Source: Clostridia bacterium (GTDB lineage Bacteria > Bacillota > Clostridia > UMGS1840). From it: a DNA stretch of 64,000 bases. The stretch is from contig JAFUIN010000019.1 in NCBI GenBank assembly GCA_017468465.1, positions 1 to 64,000 on the forward strand, in the 5' to 3' direction. Shown here piece after piece: positions 1 through 8,229 of this stretch. The first letter of the stretch is position 1. Each line of letters opens with the position of its first letter. The notes under the pieces are model-generated. The model was not told the origin of the DNA. It searched no databases and saw only the letters and a program-made list of their open reading frames with translations. Position numbers and translations under genes: made by a program.

Positions 1-295
1 CAACATAAGAACTGGTGAAATGAGAAGACGATTTGGAATTGGCAACCTGAAGCTTCAGTTCTTCTATTTCCGACTCTTTTCTAGCTAATTCCGTTTTCAA
101 ATCCTGCACTTCTTGCTGTAATTCTACCAGATTATCACCGGCAAATGTCAACTGGTTCGCATGGATAATCACGTAAGCACTGGCTGCAAATGATGCAAAA
201 AAAATCGTGACTAACAGGAGAAGGTATACCCACCCTTTTACTTTTTTCTTTTTTTCTTTTCTTTTGCGGCGTGTAGAAATTTCTCTATATTCCAT
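1..295 (-). CDS. Single-TM coiled-coil protein, N-terminal part only
   Basis: Partial gene running off the left edge, so the C terminus is missing; about 98 codons are visible. The protein opens with a very basic stretch (RRKRKEKKKKVKG), then one hydrophobic segment at about residues 24-45, then a heptad-like charged region (about residues 55-82) that reads as a coiled coil. It starts at ATG 295 with a good ribosome-binding site (GGGGAG) just upstream. The topology (short basic cytoplasmic tail, one membrane segment, extracellular coil) resembles FtsB/DivIC-type division proteins or coiled-coil peptidase anchors, but nothing visible decides the family. It is divergent from htpG and has its own promoter. 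Confidence 0.7.
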   Translation of the reverse strand, partial: MEYREISTRRKRKEKKKKVKGWVYLLLLVTIFFASFAASAYVIIHANQLTFAGDNLVELQQEVQDLKTELARKESEIEELKLQVANSKSSSHFTSSYV

Positions 296-366
296 AAATA
301 TTCTCCCCAAAAAAGTTCCATAAGTAAAAGTTTGTATGATGTTTCATAAATATCAACATTTCATTT

Positions 367-395
367 ATTATAGCATGGTTTATCAAAAAAATCAA
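367..395 (-). promoter_or_regulatory. SigA-type promoter for the leftmost gene
   Basis: On the minus strand TTGATT (395-390) and TATAAT (372-367) are separated by exactly 17 bases. It lies about 72 bases upstream of the ATG at 295 and is divergent from the htpG promoter. Confidence 0.7.
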
Positions 396-447
396 TTCCT
401 TTTCTGTTCTTTTTTGTGATTTTTTTATGAATTTTACGGCAAGACTA

Positions 448-476
448 TTGACAAAAAAATAAGGATTTGTTATAAT
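448..476 (+). promoter_or_regulatory. Consensus SigA promoter of htpG
   Basis: A perfect TTGACA (448-453), a 17-base spacer and a perfect TATAAT (471-476). The CIRCE operator starts four bases downstream, so transcription would begin inside the operator. Confidence 0.9.
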
Positions 477-479
477 GGT

Positions 480-506
480 TTAGCACTCAATAAAGAAGAG
501 TGCTAA
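480..506 (+). promoter_or_regulatory. CIRCE operator (HrcA binding site)
   Basis: TTAGCACTC (480-488), nine bases, then GAGTGCTAA (498-506): the exact consensus inverted repeat of CIRCE, the DNA site of the heat-shock repressor HrcA. It covers the predicted transcription start of htpG, the usual arrangement for repression. The hrcA gene is not in the window. Confidence 0.95.
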
Positions 507-543
507 CAACAATAAAATATACTATATCAAATGAGGGATTAAC

Positions 544-2424
544 ATGGCAAAAAAACAGTTCAAAGCAGAATCTAAACGACTTTTGGATTTAATGATTAAC
601 TCTATTTACACGCATAAAGAAATTTTTCTTCGAGAGTTGATTTCCAATGCCAGCGATGCGATTGATAAAATTTATTATAAAACATTATCGGACGACACGC
701 TTACATTTAACAAAGAAGATTATTATATCCGTTTGGAAATCAACAAAAATGACCGCATCTTAAAAATCACTGATACCGGTATCGGTATGACCAAAGAAGA
801 GTTGGAATCCAACCTTGGCACCATTGCAAAATCCGGTTCTCTTGCGTTCAAAAATGAAAATGAAGCCAAAGATGGTGTAGATATCATCGGTCAGTTTGGT
901 GTTGGGTTCTATTCAGCATTTATGGTGGCTGAAAAAGTTGCCGTAAGAAGCAAAGCCTTCGGTGCTAACGAAGCATTTATGTGGGAATCAAACGGTACTG
1001 ACGGATATACGGTAGAACCTTGTGAAAAAACCGATACAGGAACAGAAATTACGCTCAAAATAAAAGCTGATGCTGATGATGTGAGCTACAGTGAATATTT
1101 AGATTCCTATGCACTTTCGCATCTGGTGAAAAAATATTCCGATTTCATTAAATATCCCATCAAAATGCTGATGGAGAAAAGAAAATTAAAAGACGGCAGC
1201 GATTCGGAATATGAAACATATTTTGAAGATGAAACCTTAAATAGCATGGTTCCCATTTGGAGAAAAAATAAAAACGAATTAACCAAAGAGGATTATGATA
1301 ATTTTTACACAGAAAAGCGCTATGGTTTTGAAAAACCCTTGAAAGCAATTCACGCATCTGTGGATGGGGTTGCAAGCTATAATACAATTTTGTACATCCC
1401 CAAACGTGCTCCTTACGATTTTTATACCAAAGAATTTGAAAAAGGATTAGAGCTTTACTCAAACGGCGTGTTAATTATGAATAAGTGCGCCGATTTGCTT
1501 CCTGATTATTTCAGCTTTGTGCAGGGTTTGGTGGATTCCCCCGACCTATCGTTAAACATTTCTCGTGAAATGTTGCAGCACGACAGACAGCTTCAGTTCA
1601 TTGCGAAAAAAATCCGTGATAAAATTAAATCTGAGCTGTTAAATCTTTTGAAAAACGACAGAGAGACCTATGTGGAGTTTTTCAATCAGTTTGGCAAAAC
1701 GCTAAAATTTGGTGTATATAGTGATTTTGGTGCTCATAAAGATATTTTGCAGGATTTATTGATGTTCTATTCTTCCAAAGAAGATAAATTGATTACCTTG
1801 GATGAATATGTTTCCAAAATGGCAGAGGATCAGAAATATATTTATTATGTTTGCGGAGAAAGTATTGACCGTGTATCTAAACTGCCGCAGACCGAACGTG
1901 TCAAAGACCGCGGATATGAAATCCTCTATTGTACCGATGAAGTGGATGAATTCGCCCTGCAAATGTTAATGCGTTACAAGGATAAGGAATTCAAATCTGT
2001 TTCTTCCGGTGATTTGGGGTTGGATGATGAAACAAACACCAAAGAAAATGAAGAACTTTTTGCAGAAAATAAAGAACTTTTCCAGGAAATTAAAAATATT
2101 TTAGGAGATGCTGTAAAAGAAGTAAAAGCATCCTTACGCCTGAAATCACATCCGGTTTGCCTGTCTTCCGGCGGCGGTCTCTCCATTGAAATGGAAAAGG
2201 TGTTACGACAGATGCCAAACAATGATGGAATGAAAGCAGAAAAAATCTTAGAAATCAATGCAAATCACGCAGTGTTTGATTCTTTGAAATCTGCATATGA
2301 AAATGATAAAGACACATTCTCATTGTATGTTAAGCTGTTGTATAATCAGGCAATGCTGATTGAAGGATTGCCCATTGACGATCCGGTTTCCTTCACCAAT
2401 GATATTTGTAAATTGATGAAATAG
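544..2424 (+). CDS. htpG: Molecular chaperone HtpG (bacterial Hsp90)
   Basis: ATP-dependent cytosolic chaperone of the Hsp90 family; 626 residues, the normal length for HtpG. The N-terminal GHKL ATPase domain shows its diagnostic motifs in order: the N-box [12 protein letters not shown] (about residue 31), DTGIGM (about 77) and [14 protein letters not shown] (about 117). The middle domain follows, with the conserved NISREMLQ segment near residue 340, then the C-terminal dimerisation domain. The start is ATG 544 behind GAGGGAT. It is a single-gene unit with its own consensus promoter, a CIRCE operator and a terminator right after the stop, so it is predicted to be heat-inducible through HrcA. 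Confidence 0.98.
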   Translation: MAKKQFKAESKRLLDLMINSIYTHKEIFLRELISNASDAIDKIYYKTLSDDTLTFNKEDYYIRLEINKNDRILKITDTGIGMTKEELESNLGTIAKSGSLAFKNENEAKDGVDIIGQFGVGFYSAFMVAEKVAVRSKAFGANEAFMWESNGTDGYTVEPCEKTDTGTEITLKIKADADDVSYSEYLDSYALSHLVKKYSDFIKYPIKMLMEKRKLKDGSDSEYETYFEDETLNSMVPIWRKNKNELTKEDYDNFYTEKRYGFEKPLKAIHASVDGVASYNTILYIPKRAPYDFYTKEFEKGLELYSNGVLIMNKCADLLPDYFSFVQGLVDSPDLSLNISREMLQHDRQLQFIAKKIRDKIKSELLNLLKNDRETYVEFFNQFGKTLKFGVYSDFGAHKDILQDLLMFYSSKEDKLITLDEYVSKMAEDQKYIYYVCGESIDRVSKLPQTERVKDRGYEILYCTDEVDEFALQMLMRYKDKEFKSVSSGDLGLDDETNTKENEELFAENKELFQEIKNILGDAVKEVKASLRLKSHPVCLSSGGGLSIEMEKVLRQMPNNDGMKAEKILEINANHAVFDSLKSAYENDKDTFSLYVKLLYNQAMLIEGLPIDDPVSFTNDICKLMK

Positions 2425-2433
2425 CAAACTGAA

Positions 2434-2477
2434 AAATATGCACTTTCATTTTACGATGGGAAGTGCATATTTTTTTT
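2434..2477 (+). terminator. Rho-independent terminator after htpG
   Basis: A 12-base stem (AAATATGCACTT 2434-2445 with AAGTGCATATTT 2461-2472), a 15-base loop and a run of T. It starts ten bases after the htpG stop codon. Confidence 0.85.
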
Positions 2478-2510
2478 GGAGATTTGCAACAATAAAAATG
2501 GTGATGACCT

Positions 2511-3347
2511 TTGAAACATTTCAAAAAATATGCAATTATTGCATTTGGAGCTTTTCTGTTTTCGTTATCGGTGAATCTATTTACATTACCCTCCAAAATA
2601 GTGTCCGGTGGCATCAGTGGGATTGCGATTATTGTGTATCATTTGTTTCGCATTTCAACCGGTTTTACGGTTGGTGTATTAAATATTATCATTTTGCTTG
2701 TTGCCTTAAAAACATTGGGAAAAGAATTTGTTGTTGATTCATTGGCAGCCATTATTATGATTCCCCTGTTTTTGCAATTAACCGAAAAACTATCTCCTGT
2801 GACAGAAAACATTTTACTTGCATCCATCTATGGCGGAGTTTTGCTGGGGATCGGAATCGGCATTGCTTTTTCGCAAGGTGGTACAACCGGCGGTACAGAT
2901 ATTGTTTCAAGAATTTCACAAAAAAAGTATCCCCATTTATCCATAGGGATACTTATGACCATTGTGGATTTAATGATAATTGGTGCTTCTGTTATTGCAT
3001 TTGGAAATATTGATTTGGCTTTATACGGAATTTTGTCTTTGGTAATTTCCACAGCAGTCATTGATATGATGCTCCGAAAACTTAATTGTGCAAAATTGAT
3101 TTTTATTATTACAGACACCGATATTTCAGTCGAATCTCATATTTTAACTGCTGTCAATCGTGGCGTTACTACAATTTCTGCAATTGGCGGATATTCCGGC
3201 AAAACCAAAAAAATTCTTCTTTGTGTTGCGAAACCAAAAGAGGTGGAGCACCTTAAAAATACCGTCAGAAAATATGATTCCAACGCTTTTATCATTGTAA
3301 ACGAATCAAAAGAAATTTTAGGGAACGGCTTTCAATATTACCGTTGA
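2511..3347 (+). CDS. YitT-family membrane protein with DUF2179 domain
   Basis: Integral membrane protein of 278 residues. The first two thirds hold about five hydrophobic segments, including the glycine-rich family signature (KIVSGGISGIAII and a second FSQGGTTGGTDI repeat). The last ~80 residues are the soluble DUF2179 domain, typical of Firmicute YitT/YpjC-like proteins. The biochemical role of the family is not established, so no substrate is proposed. The start is a TTG at 2511 behind GGTGATGA. It follows the htpG terminator with no clear promoter of its own in the 30-base gap. Its last ten bases overlap the 3' end of the convergent peptidoglycan-binding gene. Confidence 0.9.
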   Translation: MKHFKKYAIIAFGAFLFSLSVNLFTLPSKIVSGGISGIAIIVYHLFRISTGFTVGVLNIIILLVALKTLGKEFVVDSLAAIIMIPLFLQLTEKLSPVTENILLASIYGGVLLGIGIGIAFSQGGTTGGTDIVSRISQKKYPHLSIGILMTIVDLMIIGASVIAFGNIDLALYGILSLVISTAVIDMMLRKLNCAKLIFIITDTDISVESHILTAVNRGVTTISAIGGYSGKTKKILLCVAKPKEVEHLKNTVRKYDSNAFIIVNESKEILGNGFQYYR

Positions 3348-3883
3348 AATCGAGGGGATGAAACATGTGTTTCATACAACAAAACAATATCATTCCATAA
3401 CTCTTTGTCAATAATTCCTGTCTCTTCTTTTCCCAAAATATTTTGGATTAATTTCACGCTGTTTACCGAATTTTCGTCATGGACTCCTGTGATTTCCAAA
3501 TCTAAAACAGATTCCAGCGTATTGGCAAGATTTTTAATCATTGCTTGAATCGGATGTAGCTCTTTTTTATTGTCTTCGGCTTGGATTAAGGTAAAGTCTT
3601 TGGGTAAAATGTTTACACATACCGGAGGGGTCCTTTGATTTATTATGATAAAATATTCATTTACAACAGCATCCCAGGTTTTTTTATCTGTAATTCCTGT
3701 AGCAGGTAAAGCAGAAAATTCTTGAAACCAGCGGACAGATGCTTCGGTTTGCGGTCCGTAGATTCCGTCGGGAACCACAGTGGGCATTTCTTCATATTTT
3801 TGACCGATTTCACGCAAAAATGTTTGCAAGCTGCGGATTGGCTGTCCTAAAAACGGAGAAAAATCGTTGACAGTTGATGCCAT
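3338..3883 (-). CDS. Peptidoglycan-binding domain protein (two PGBD-like units)
   Basis: 181 residues with no signal peptide or membrane segment. A clear PG_binding_1 domain lies at about residues 15-75, with the family pattern DGIYGPQTEASVRWFQ...GITDKKTWDAV. A second, more diverged copy lies at about 110-175 (QAMIKNLANTLES...TGIIDKELWNDIV). It is the last gene of the minus-strand group starting with the deacetylase and sits 14 bases after the three-PGBD gene. The lack of an export signal fits the upstream gene and would be expected of proteins made inside a spore mother cell, but that is inference. It overlaps the yitT-like gene tail to tail by ten bases. Confidence 0.85.
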   Translation of the reverse strand: MASTVNDFSPFLGQPIRSLQTFLREIGQKYEEMPTVVPDGIYGPQTEASVRWFQEFSALPATGITDKKTWDAVVNEYFIIINQRTPPVCVNILPKDFTLIQAEDNKKELHPIQAMIKNLANTLESVLDLEITGVHDENSVNSVKLIQNILGKEETGIIDKELWNDIVLLYETHVSSPRFQR

Positions 3884-3897
3884 ATCAAAACTCCTTT

Positions 3898-5325
3898 CTA
3901 CAGTGTGTCTTTATCGTTTATTCTTAATTCTTTTCCCGGATATTGTGTGGGACGCGAGGTTAATGCAGATACTTCTGTTCGATAAATATTAGCAACTGCA
4001 TTCCAGGTTTCCATATCTACTCTGCCGGTTTGCGGAAGATTAAATTCTTTTTGAAAAGACAAAACGGCTTGCCTGGTCTGAGGGCCAAAATTACCGGTAG
4101 GTGTAACAGCATTGATCGTGTCATACGAAAGAGCGATAATATTTAAGTATTGCTGCAGCGTTAACACTGCTTCTCCTGTGGAGCCAAATTCCAAAACGGT
4201 TCCTCCAAAGGGTTTTGTTTTAATGCCAAACAATTCTTCGTCCAGAAAAACGGTATCTACCGTTCCCTTAAATACATCATACATCTTATCCCAGGTTTTT
4301 TCTCCCACAATTCCGTCCGGAGTTAAGTCGTATTTTTGTTGAAAAGCAATGACAGCATTTTTTGTTTGTGGACCGAAATCACCATCAATTTTTACAAACG
4401 GAATGGTAGAATCAAAGCTGGAAAATATAGATAGAAAATACTGTAAAATAGTAACCTTTTCTCCCCTGTTCCCCTCTGAAATTGCATCCGGATATTCTAA
4501 ATTCAGCCCGAACAGGCGCTGTCCTTCAGAATCCAGTTCATTCAGCCGTAAAATACCTGTATACAGGTAAATCAAACGATACCAGGTGGATTTTCCGACA
4601 ATTCCGTCAGGCGTTAAATTAAAGATTTCCTGAAACACACGAACTGCTTCCTCGGTGTTTTCTCCAAATACACCATCTACAGGATTGATTTTTGGAATTA
4701 AAGGGTAATTCTGAGAAATTAAATTTAATTCTCTTTGAATTACTTTTACATAAGCGCCGCTATCCCCTCGTCGAATCGGTGTTCCCGGATAGGACTCCCG
4801 GAATTCTCTAATAGGAGCATCATTGACCAATTCGATGTTATAACCGTAATAGTAATATAAAATATCCAGCGTACTATATCCTTGCTGTGCTAAATTTTCG
4901 CTGCCCCATTGAGATAGCCCTTCACATGTTACAGTTGTGCCGTTGCAGTATTTTGCAGCCAAAGGTTCGGCAACTCCGATTTCTCTGATATAGTCATTGA
5001 AAATTTCATCTACAATACGGTCAATATTATCAAATATATTTCTGCCTTTAATAAACTTCTGGTCGATTGCTGTAGAATTGGTAATATCAAAATCGTAACC
5101 GCGGCTGCGATAAAATTCTGTATATACACGGTTTAATGCAAAGGAAATCTGAGCATAAATATTTGCACGAATTGCGGATTCATCCCAGGTTGGATAGATT
5201 TCTGAGGATGCTACATTTTTTATGTAATCAGGAAAGGTTACTGTTACGTTTTCGGCATCAGAATCCGGCGGCCCTAAATGAACTGTGATATATTGAGGAA
5301 TAAACGGAGTAATGGTAATCGGCAT
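3898..5325 (-). CDS. SpoIID/LytB-like domain with three peptidoglycan-binding domains
   Basis: 475 residues, no signal peptide. Residues ~25-165 resemble the SpoIID/LytB domain: FPDYIKNVASSEIYPTWDESAIRANIYAQISFAL near the front, and GLSQWGSENLAQQGYSTLDILYYYYG at its end. Three PG_binding_1 domains follow at about 183-253, 284-350 and 380-450, each with a DGxFGxxT...AVxxFQ...GIVGxxTW pattern. SpoIID is the glycan-cleaving enzyme of engulfment in Bacillus. Proteins of this layout are often labelled spore cortex-lytic protein, but catalytic competence cannot be judged by eye. It is third in the four-gene minus-strand group, 18 bases after its neighbour. Confidence 0.85.
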   Translation of the reverse strand: MPITITPFIPQYITVHLGPPDSDAENVTVTFPDYIKNVASSEIYPTWDESAIRANIYAQISFALNRVYTEFYRSRGYDFDITNSTAIDQKFIKGRNIFDNIDRIVDEIFNDYIREIGVAEPLAAKYCNGTTVTCEGLSQWGSENLAQQGYSTLDILYYYYGYNIELVNDAPIREFRESYPGTPIRRGDSGAYVKVIQRELNLISQNYPLIPKINPVDGVFGENTEEAVRVFQEIFNLTPDGIVGKSTWYRLIYLYTGILRLNELDSEGQRLFGLNLEYPDAISEGNRGEKVTILQYFLSIFSSFDSTIPFVKIDGDFGPQTKNAVIAFQQKYDLTPDGIVGEKTWDKMYDVFKGTVDTVFLDEELFGIKTKPFGGTVLEFGSTGEAVLTLQQYLNIIALSYDTINAVTPTGNFGPQTRQAVLSFQKEFNLPQTGRVDMETWNAVANIYRTEVSALTSRPTQYPGKELRINDKDTL

Positions 5326-5343
5326 ATTAAAAATCCTCCCAAC

Positions 5344-5736
5344 TTATAGATTTTGAGGCGAAATTGGAAAAACTTCGGTTTGACTGCTTTCAGTCGGATA
5401 TTCTGAAAGTGGAATCAAATCTGCATTTTGAATAGATTCCCGGTTCGGGAAAATTTGCACATCTTCAATCAGGATGCTTTGATACATCGGATGGTCAACC
5501 TGCACATCTACCACGCGAAACGGTTTTTTTGTGCTTTCATTTTCTTGCGGAGATAATGATTCGTTGGTATCCGGTGTTTCAATCTCAAATACCTCGGTTT
5601 TTCCCTCCTCATTTGAACGGCGAAATCCCAAAAGATTTTTTGAGCCCGTTTCAAAAATGGAAACGCTTGCATTTTTTATGGGAATTGCCATTCTGGCTGT
5701 GGTGACAAATACAATTAGGGTACCTTTTTGAGCCAT
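5344..5736 (-). CDS. Small carboxypeptidase-regulatory-like (beta sandwich) protein
   Basis: 130 residues, no signal peptide or membrane segment. The first ~95 residues (GTLIVFVTTARMAIPIKNASVSIFE...EGKTEVFEI...VQVDHPMYQSILIEDVQIF) follow the pattern of a carboxypeptidase-regulatory-like domain: an opening beta strand, a variable loop, a 'G.T' turn and a late 'P.Y.....' strand. The rest is low-complexity and polar. Such small proteins commonly sit beside SpoIID/PGBD proteins in Clostridia as I recall, but no function is known to me. Good ribosome-binding site (AAAGGA) before ATG 5736; 13 bases after the deacetylase gene. Confidence 0.75.
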   Translation of the reverse strand: MAQKGTLIVFVTTARMAIPIKNASVSIFETGSKNLLGFRRSNEEGKTEVFEIETPDTNESLSPQENESTKKPFRVVDVQVDHPMYQSILIEDVQIFPNRESIQNADLIPLSEYPTESSQTEVFPISPQNL

Positions 5737-5749
5737 TGTATCATCCTTT

Positions 5750-6601
5750 CTAATGTGAAACTAATTTTTTCATAAACTTTTCTGTGGGAACATCATTGGG
5801 GCGATTAAATCTTCCCAAACAATAGAGTGAAGCAGGGTCTTTCGATATTTTACTGATCTTTTCATAGCAAGAAAGAGATGCCAAAATGCCGGAGCCTTCT
5901 AAAACAGATTGTGCTTCCTGACAAATAAAGCCAAACGGATAGGTAAACGTAAGCGGTGCGGGAATATCGGAATTTTGCTGTAATTCTGTTTGTAACAGCG
6001 TTAAATCTTCTTTGAAGATTTTTTGATATTCCTCCTTTTTTTCTCCTTTTTTTATGGAACAACCTTTCCGGCTACTGCTTTCGTGCATATTGTAGGTGTG
6101 ATTTGCTATTTCAATTCTTCCGGTTTGATGAAGCTGTTTCACATCTTCCCAGGTTAAATAAGAATAATTGGGGTTATGACTGTCTTTTTTAGAGAATTCG
6201 TCTGTATAACTGCCTACAACAGAAATGACAGCCTTCATTTCATATTTTTCTAAAAGTGGTAGTAAATACACCATATTATTATAATGTCCGTCGTCAAAGG
6301 TTAAAATGATTGGGTTTTCAGGTAGTGGAACCCCCTCATAAACATAAGCAATTAAATCGCTAACTGTTATACTGTTGTAATGGTTTTCTTTCAAATAAAG
6401 AAAGTCGTTTTCCAAAGTTTTTGGTGTTACAATATATTTCCCTGCCTTACTTTCATCTTTTAAGATGCTGTGATACATTAAAATTGGAATTGGAATTTCT
6501 TCCTCATTATTTCGTGCGAACACATAAAAACCTGTTGGAAACAAAATGACTGCCAACAAAATACACAACCACTTTTTCCCGTTTGTAATGCAAAGAAACG
6601 T
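5750..6601 (-). CDS. Membrane-anchored polysaccharide deacetylase (NodB domain)
   Basis: Carbohydrate esterase family 4 fold, predicted to remove acetyl groups from cell-wall glycan outside the membrane. The motifs are present: ILTFDDGH (catalytic Asp and metal Asp), NHTYNMH (metal histidines) and TYPFG. One hydrophobic segment (WLCILLAVILFPTGFYVFA) near the N terminus acts as signal anchor. The start is uncertain. The frame is open to 6679, but ATG 6664 and TTG 6679 have no ribosome-binding site and sit in or beside a terminator. A strong AGAGGTGA lies eight bases upstream of an in-frame ACG at 6601, used here, giving 283 residues. It heads the envelope cluster; the next gene is 13 bases away. 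Confidence 0.85.
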   Translation of the reverse strand, partial: TFLCITNGKKWLCILLAVILFPTGFYVFARNNEEEIPIPILMYHSILKDESKAGKYIVTPKTLENDFLYLKENHYNSITVSDLIAYVYEGVPLPENPIILTFDDGHYNNMVYLLPLLEKYEMKAVISVVGSYTDEFSKKDSHNPNYSYLTWEDVKQLHQTGRIEIANHTYNMHESSSRKGCSIKKGEKKEEYQKIFKEDLTLLQTELQQNSDIPAPLTFTYPFGFICQEAQSVLEGSGILASLSCYEKISKISKDPASLYCLGRFNRPNDVPTEKFMKKLVSH

Positions 6602-6667
6602 AAAAATCACCTCTTTCGTTTGTGCATTTCTATGAAAATTGTATGTTTGAATAACTGAATTCATAAC

Positions 6668-6705
6668 AAAAAACAGCAAGGAATTTTTTGTTCCTTGCTG
6701 TTTTT
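6668..6705 (-). terminator. Terminator of the hydGFE operon
   Basis: A 15-base near-perfect stem built on ACAGCAAGGAA/TTCCTTGCTGT with a six-base loop, followed on the minus strand by a T-rich tract. It sits ten bases after the stop of the 152-residue gene and separates the hydrogenase-maturation operon from the deacetylase cluster. Confidence 0.85.
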
Positions 6706-6714
6706 GGAATTATT

Positions 6715-7173
6715 TTATTTTTCAATAATGGATTTTTTCAAAATCTCTAACGTTTCAGAAATTTTTTGTTCATCTGAAAAATGTTGTGTATGCAGCTCGT
6801 TAAGCAGGTCATTTAGTTCTTTTGTCATATGTAACTCATTGATGGCATCTGTGCCGGGCGCCGGGTCCAACAAACCGACAATCACATTCAAACCGATGCT
6901 TTCCCGATACGATGTAGAGGCAAATAGCTGTGAAATGATATACCCTGCCTTGGTAACTTCTCCTTCATAATAAGAACGCTCCTCTTCTGACATATCCGGA
7001 TTTAAGGCAATGACCATTTGATTAAAGTTCAGTTGCGAAAAGTGCCAGGTGAAAATATGGTCAATGTTCTTTTGTAGCCATTGTTTTTCATGGTGAATAT
7101 GTGCTGTGTTGACAAAAAGGATGATGAGTACAATCGCAATCAATACAATGGCAATTTTTTTCTTGTTTTTCAT
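6715..7173 (-). CDS. Unknown single-TM protein, last gene of the hyd operon
   Basis: I do not recognise this 152-residue protein. It has a basic start (MKNKKK), one hydrophobic segment at about residues 8-22, then a soluble mostly helical part exposed outside the membrane. There is a run NTAHIHHEK just after the membrane segment, and a helix-rich C terminus (LNDLLNELHTQHFSDEQKISETLEILKKS). No cysteine cluster or enzyme motif is visible. It follows hydE by 15 bases and ends at the operon terminator, so it is very likely co-transcribed with hydG, hydF and hydE. Whether it matters for hydrogenase is unknown; it could be a passenger. Confidence 0.75.
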   Translation of the reverse strand: MKNKKKIAIVLIAIVLIILFVNTAHIHHEKQWLQKNIDHIFTWHFSQLNFNQMVIALNPDMSEEERSYYEGEVTKAGYIISQLFASTSYRESIGLNVIVGLLDPAPGTDAINELHMTKELNDLLNELHTQHFSDEQKISETLEILKKSIIEK

Positions 7174-7188
7174 ATACAGTATTCCTTT

Positions 7189-8229
7189 CTAAATTCGATA
7201 ATCGCCGCGGGATAAGTCCACTGTTAAGCCGATTGCTTCAATTTCCTCTTTCAAAAGTCGAAAGCTTTCTCCGGTTTCGGTTCCGGTTGAGATTTTGTTT
7301 TGATATAAAAGATAATTACCGCGTACAGGTAACGGTGTTAAATTCGGCATTACAACATTTGCTCCGGAAATGAGTGCCTGCTTTCTGCCGTCGCCGGATA
7401 AAGATGCCAATGCAGTGGTGGAAGGAATCAGTGCGTTGGGTAACAGCAATCTGGTTAATGCCACCATTTTAATTGTTTTTTCAATACTTCCATCTGCAAA
7501 ATTGTGAAAAGGAGTATCGTTATGATGAATAAACGGTCCGATTCCCACCATGTGCGGTTGAAAATTTTTCAAAAACAATAAATCTTCTGCCAAGTGTTCA
7601 TCGGTTTGGTAAGGAGAACCTACCATCATTCCTGCTCCTGTTTGAAATCCTAATTCTTTGAGTGCTTGTAAACACTGCACTCTGTTTTTTATGGAAAGTG
7701 TTGTGGGATGTAGCTTTTCATAATGCTCTGCAGTGATGGTTTCATGACGGAGTAAATATCGGTCCACACCGGCTTGTTTATATTTTTGGTAGCTTTCGTA
7801 TGACTTTTCACCAATCGACAAGGTAATTGCTTTTTTGGGATATTTGTGCTTTATGGCAGATATAATCTCTAATATTTTTTCGTCTGTAAAATAGGGGTCT
7901 TCCCCACCCTGCAGTACAAAGGTCTCAATCCCAAGGGCGTTTCCCTGTTCACAGGCTGTCAAAATATCGGAAAGACTCAATCGGTAGCGGATTGCTTTGT
8001 TGTTGGAACAGCGGATACCGCAATAGTAGCAATCATTTTTACAATAGTTTGTAAATTCGATTAGCCCACGGATATAAACCGATTTTCCGTAAATTTCCTC
8101 TTTTTTTTGATTGGCTTTTTCGCACAAATATTGTATTTCATCTTCTGTTGTTGTGCCAATGAGTAAGAGCAGCTCATCTTTCGAGAGCAGGCTCTCGTGG
8201 TATAGTTTATCAATTAGCTTTTTATTCAT
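7189..8229 (-). CDS. hydE: [FeFe] hydrogenase H-cluster radical SAM maturase HydE
   Basis: Radical S-adenosylmethionine enzyme needed to build the two-iron part of the [FeFe]-hydrogenase H-cluster. Cysteines C63, C67 and C70 (CKNDCYYC) form the radical SAM 4Fe-4S motif. The following GIR.S..N....YRLS segment and the QGGEDP motif are typical of HydE and its biotin-synthase-like relatives. I place the start at ATG 8229 (346 residues), which overlaps the hydF stop by eight bases and has GAGG nine bases upstream. A longer frame to 8265 would lie inside hydF. Third gene of hydG-hydF-hydE. Confidence 0.95.
   Translation of the reverse strand: MNKKLIDKLYHESLLSKDELLLLIGTTTEDEIQYLCEKANQKKEEIYGKSVYIRGLIEFTNYCKNDCYYCGIRCSNNKAIRYRLSLSDILTACEQGNALGIETFVLQGGEDPYFTDEKILEIISAIKHKYPKKAITLSIGEKSYESYQKYKQAGVDRYLLRHETITAEHYEKLHPTTLSIKNRVQCLQALKELGFQTGAGMMVGSPYQTDEHLAEDLLFLKNFQPHMVGIGPFIHHNDTPFHNFADGSIEKTIKMVALTRLLLPNALIPSTTALASLSGDGRKQALISGANVVMPNLTPLPVRGNYLLYQNKISTGTETGESFRLLKEEIEAIGLTVDLSRGDYRI

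Noticed and set aside
1160-1462. Reading frames opposite htpG and opposite most other large genes.
   Set aside because: They lack ribosome-binding sites, have improbable composition and lie wholly inside strongly supported genes on the other strand.
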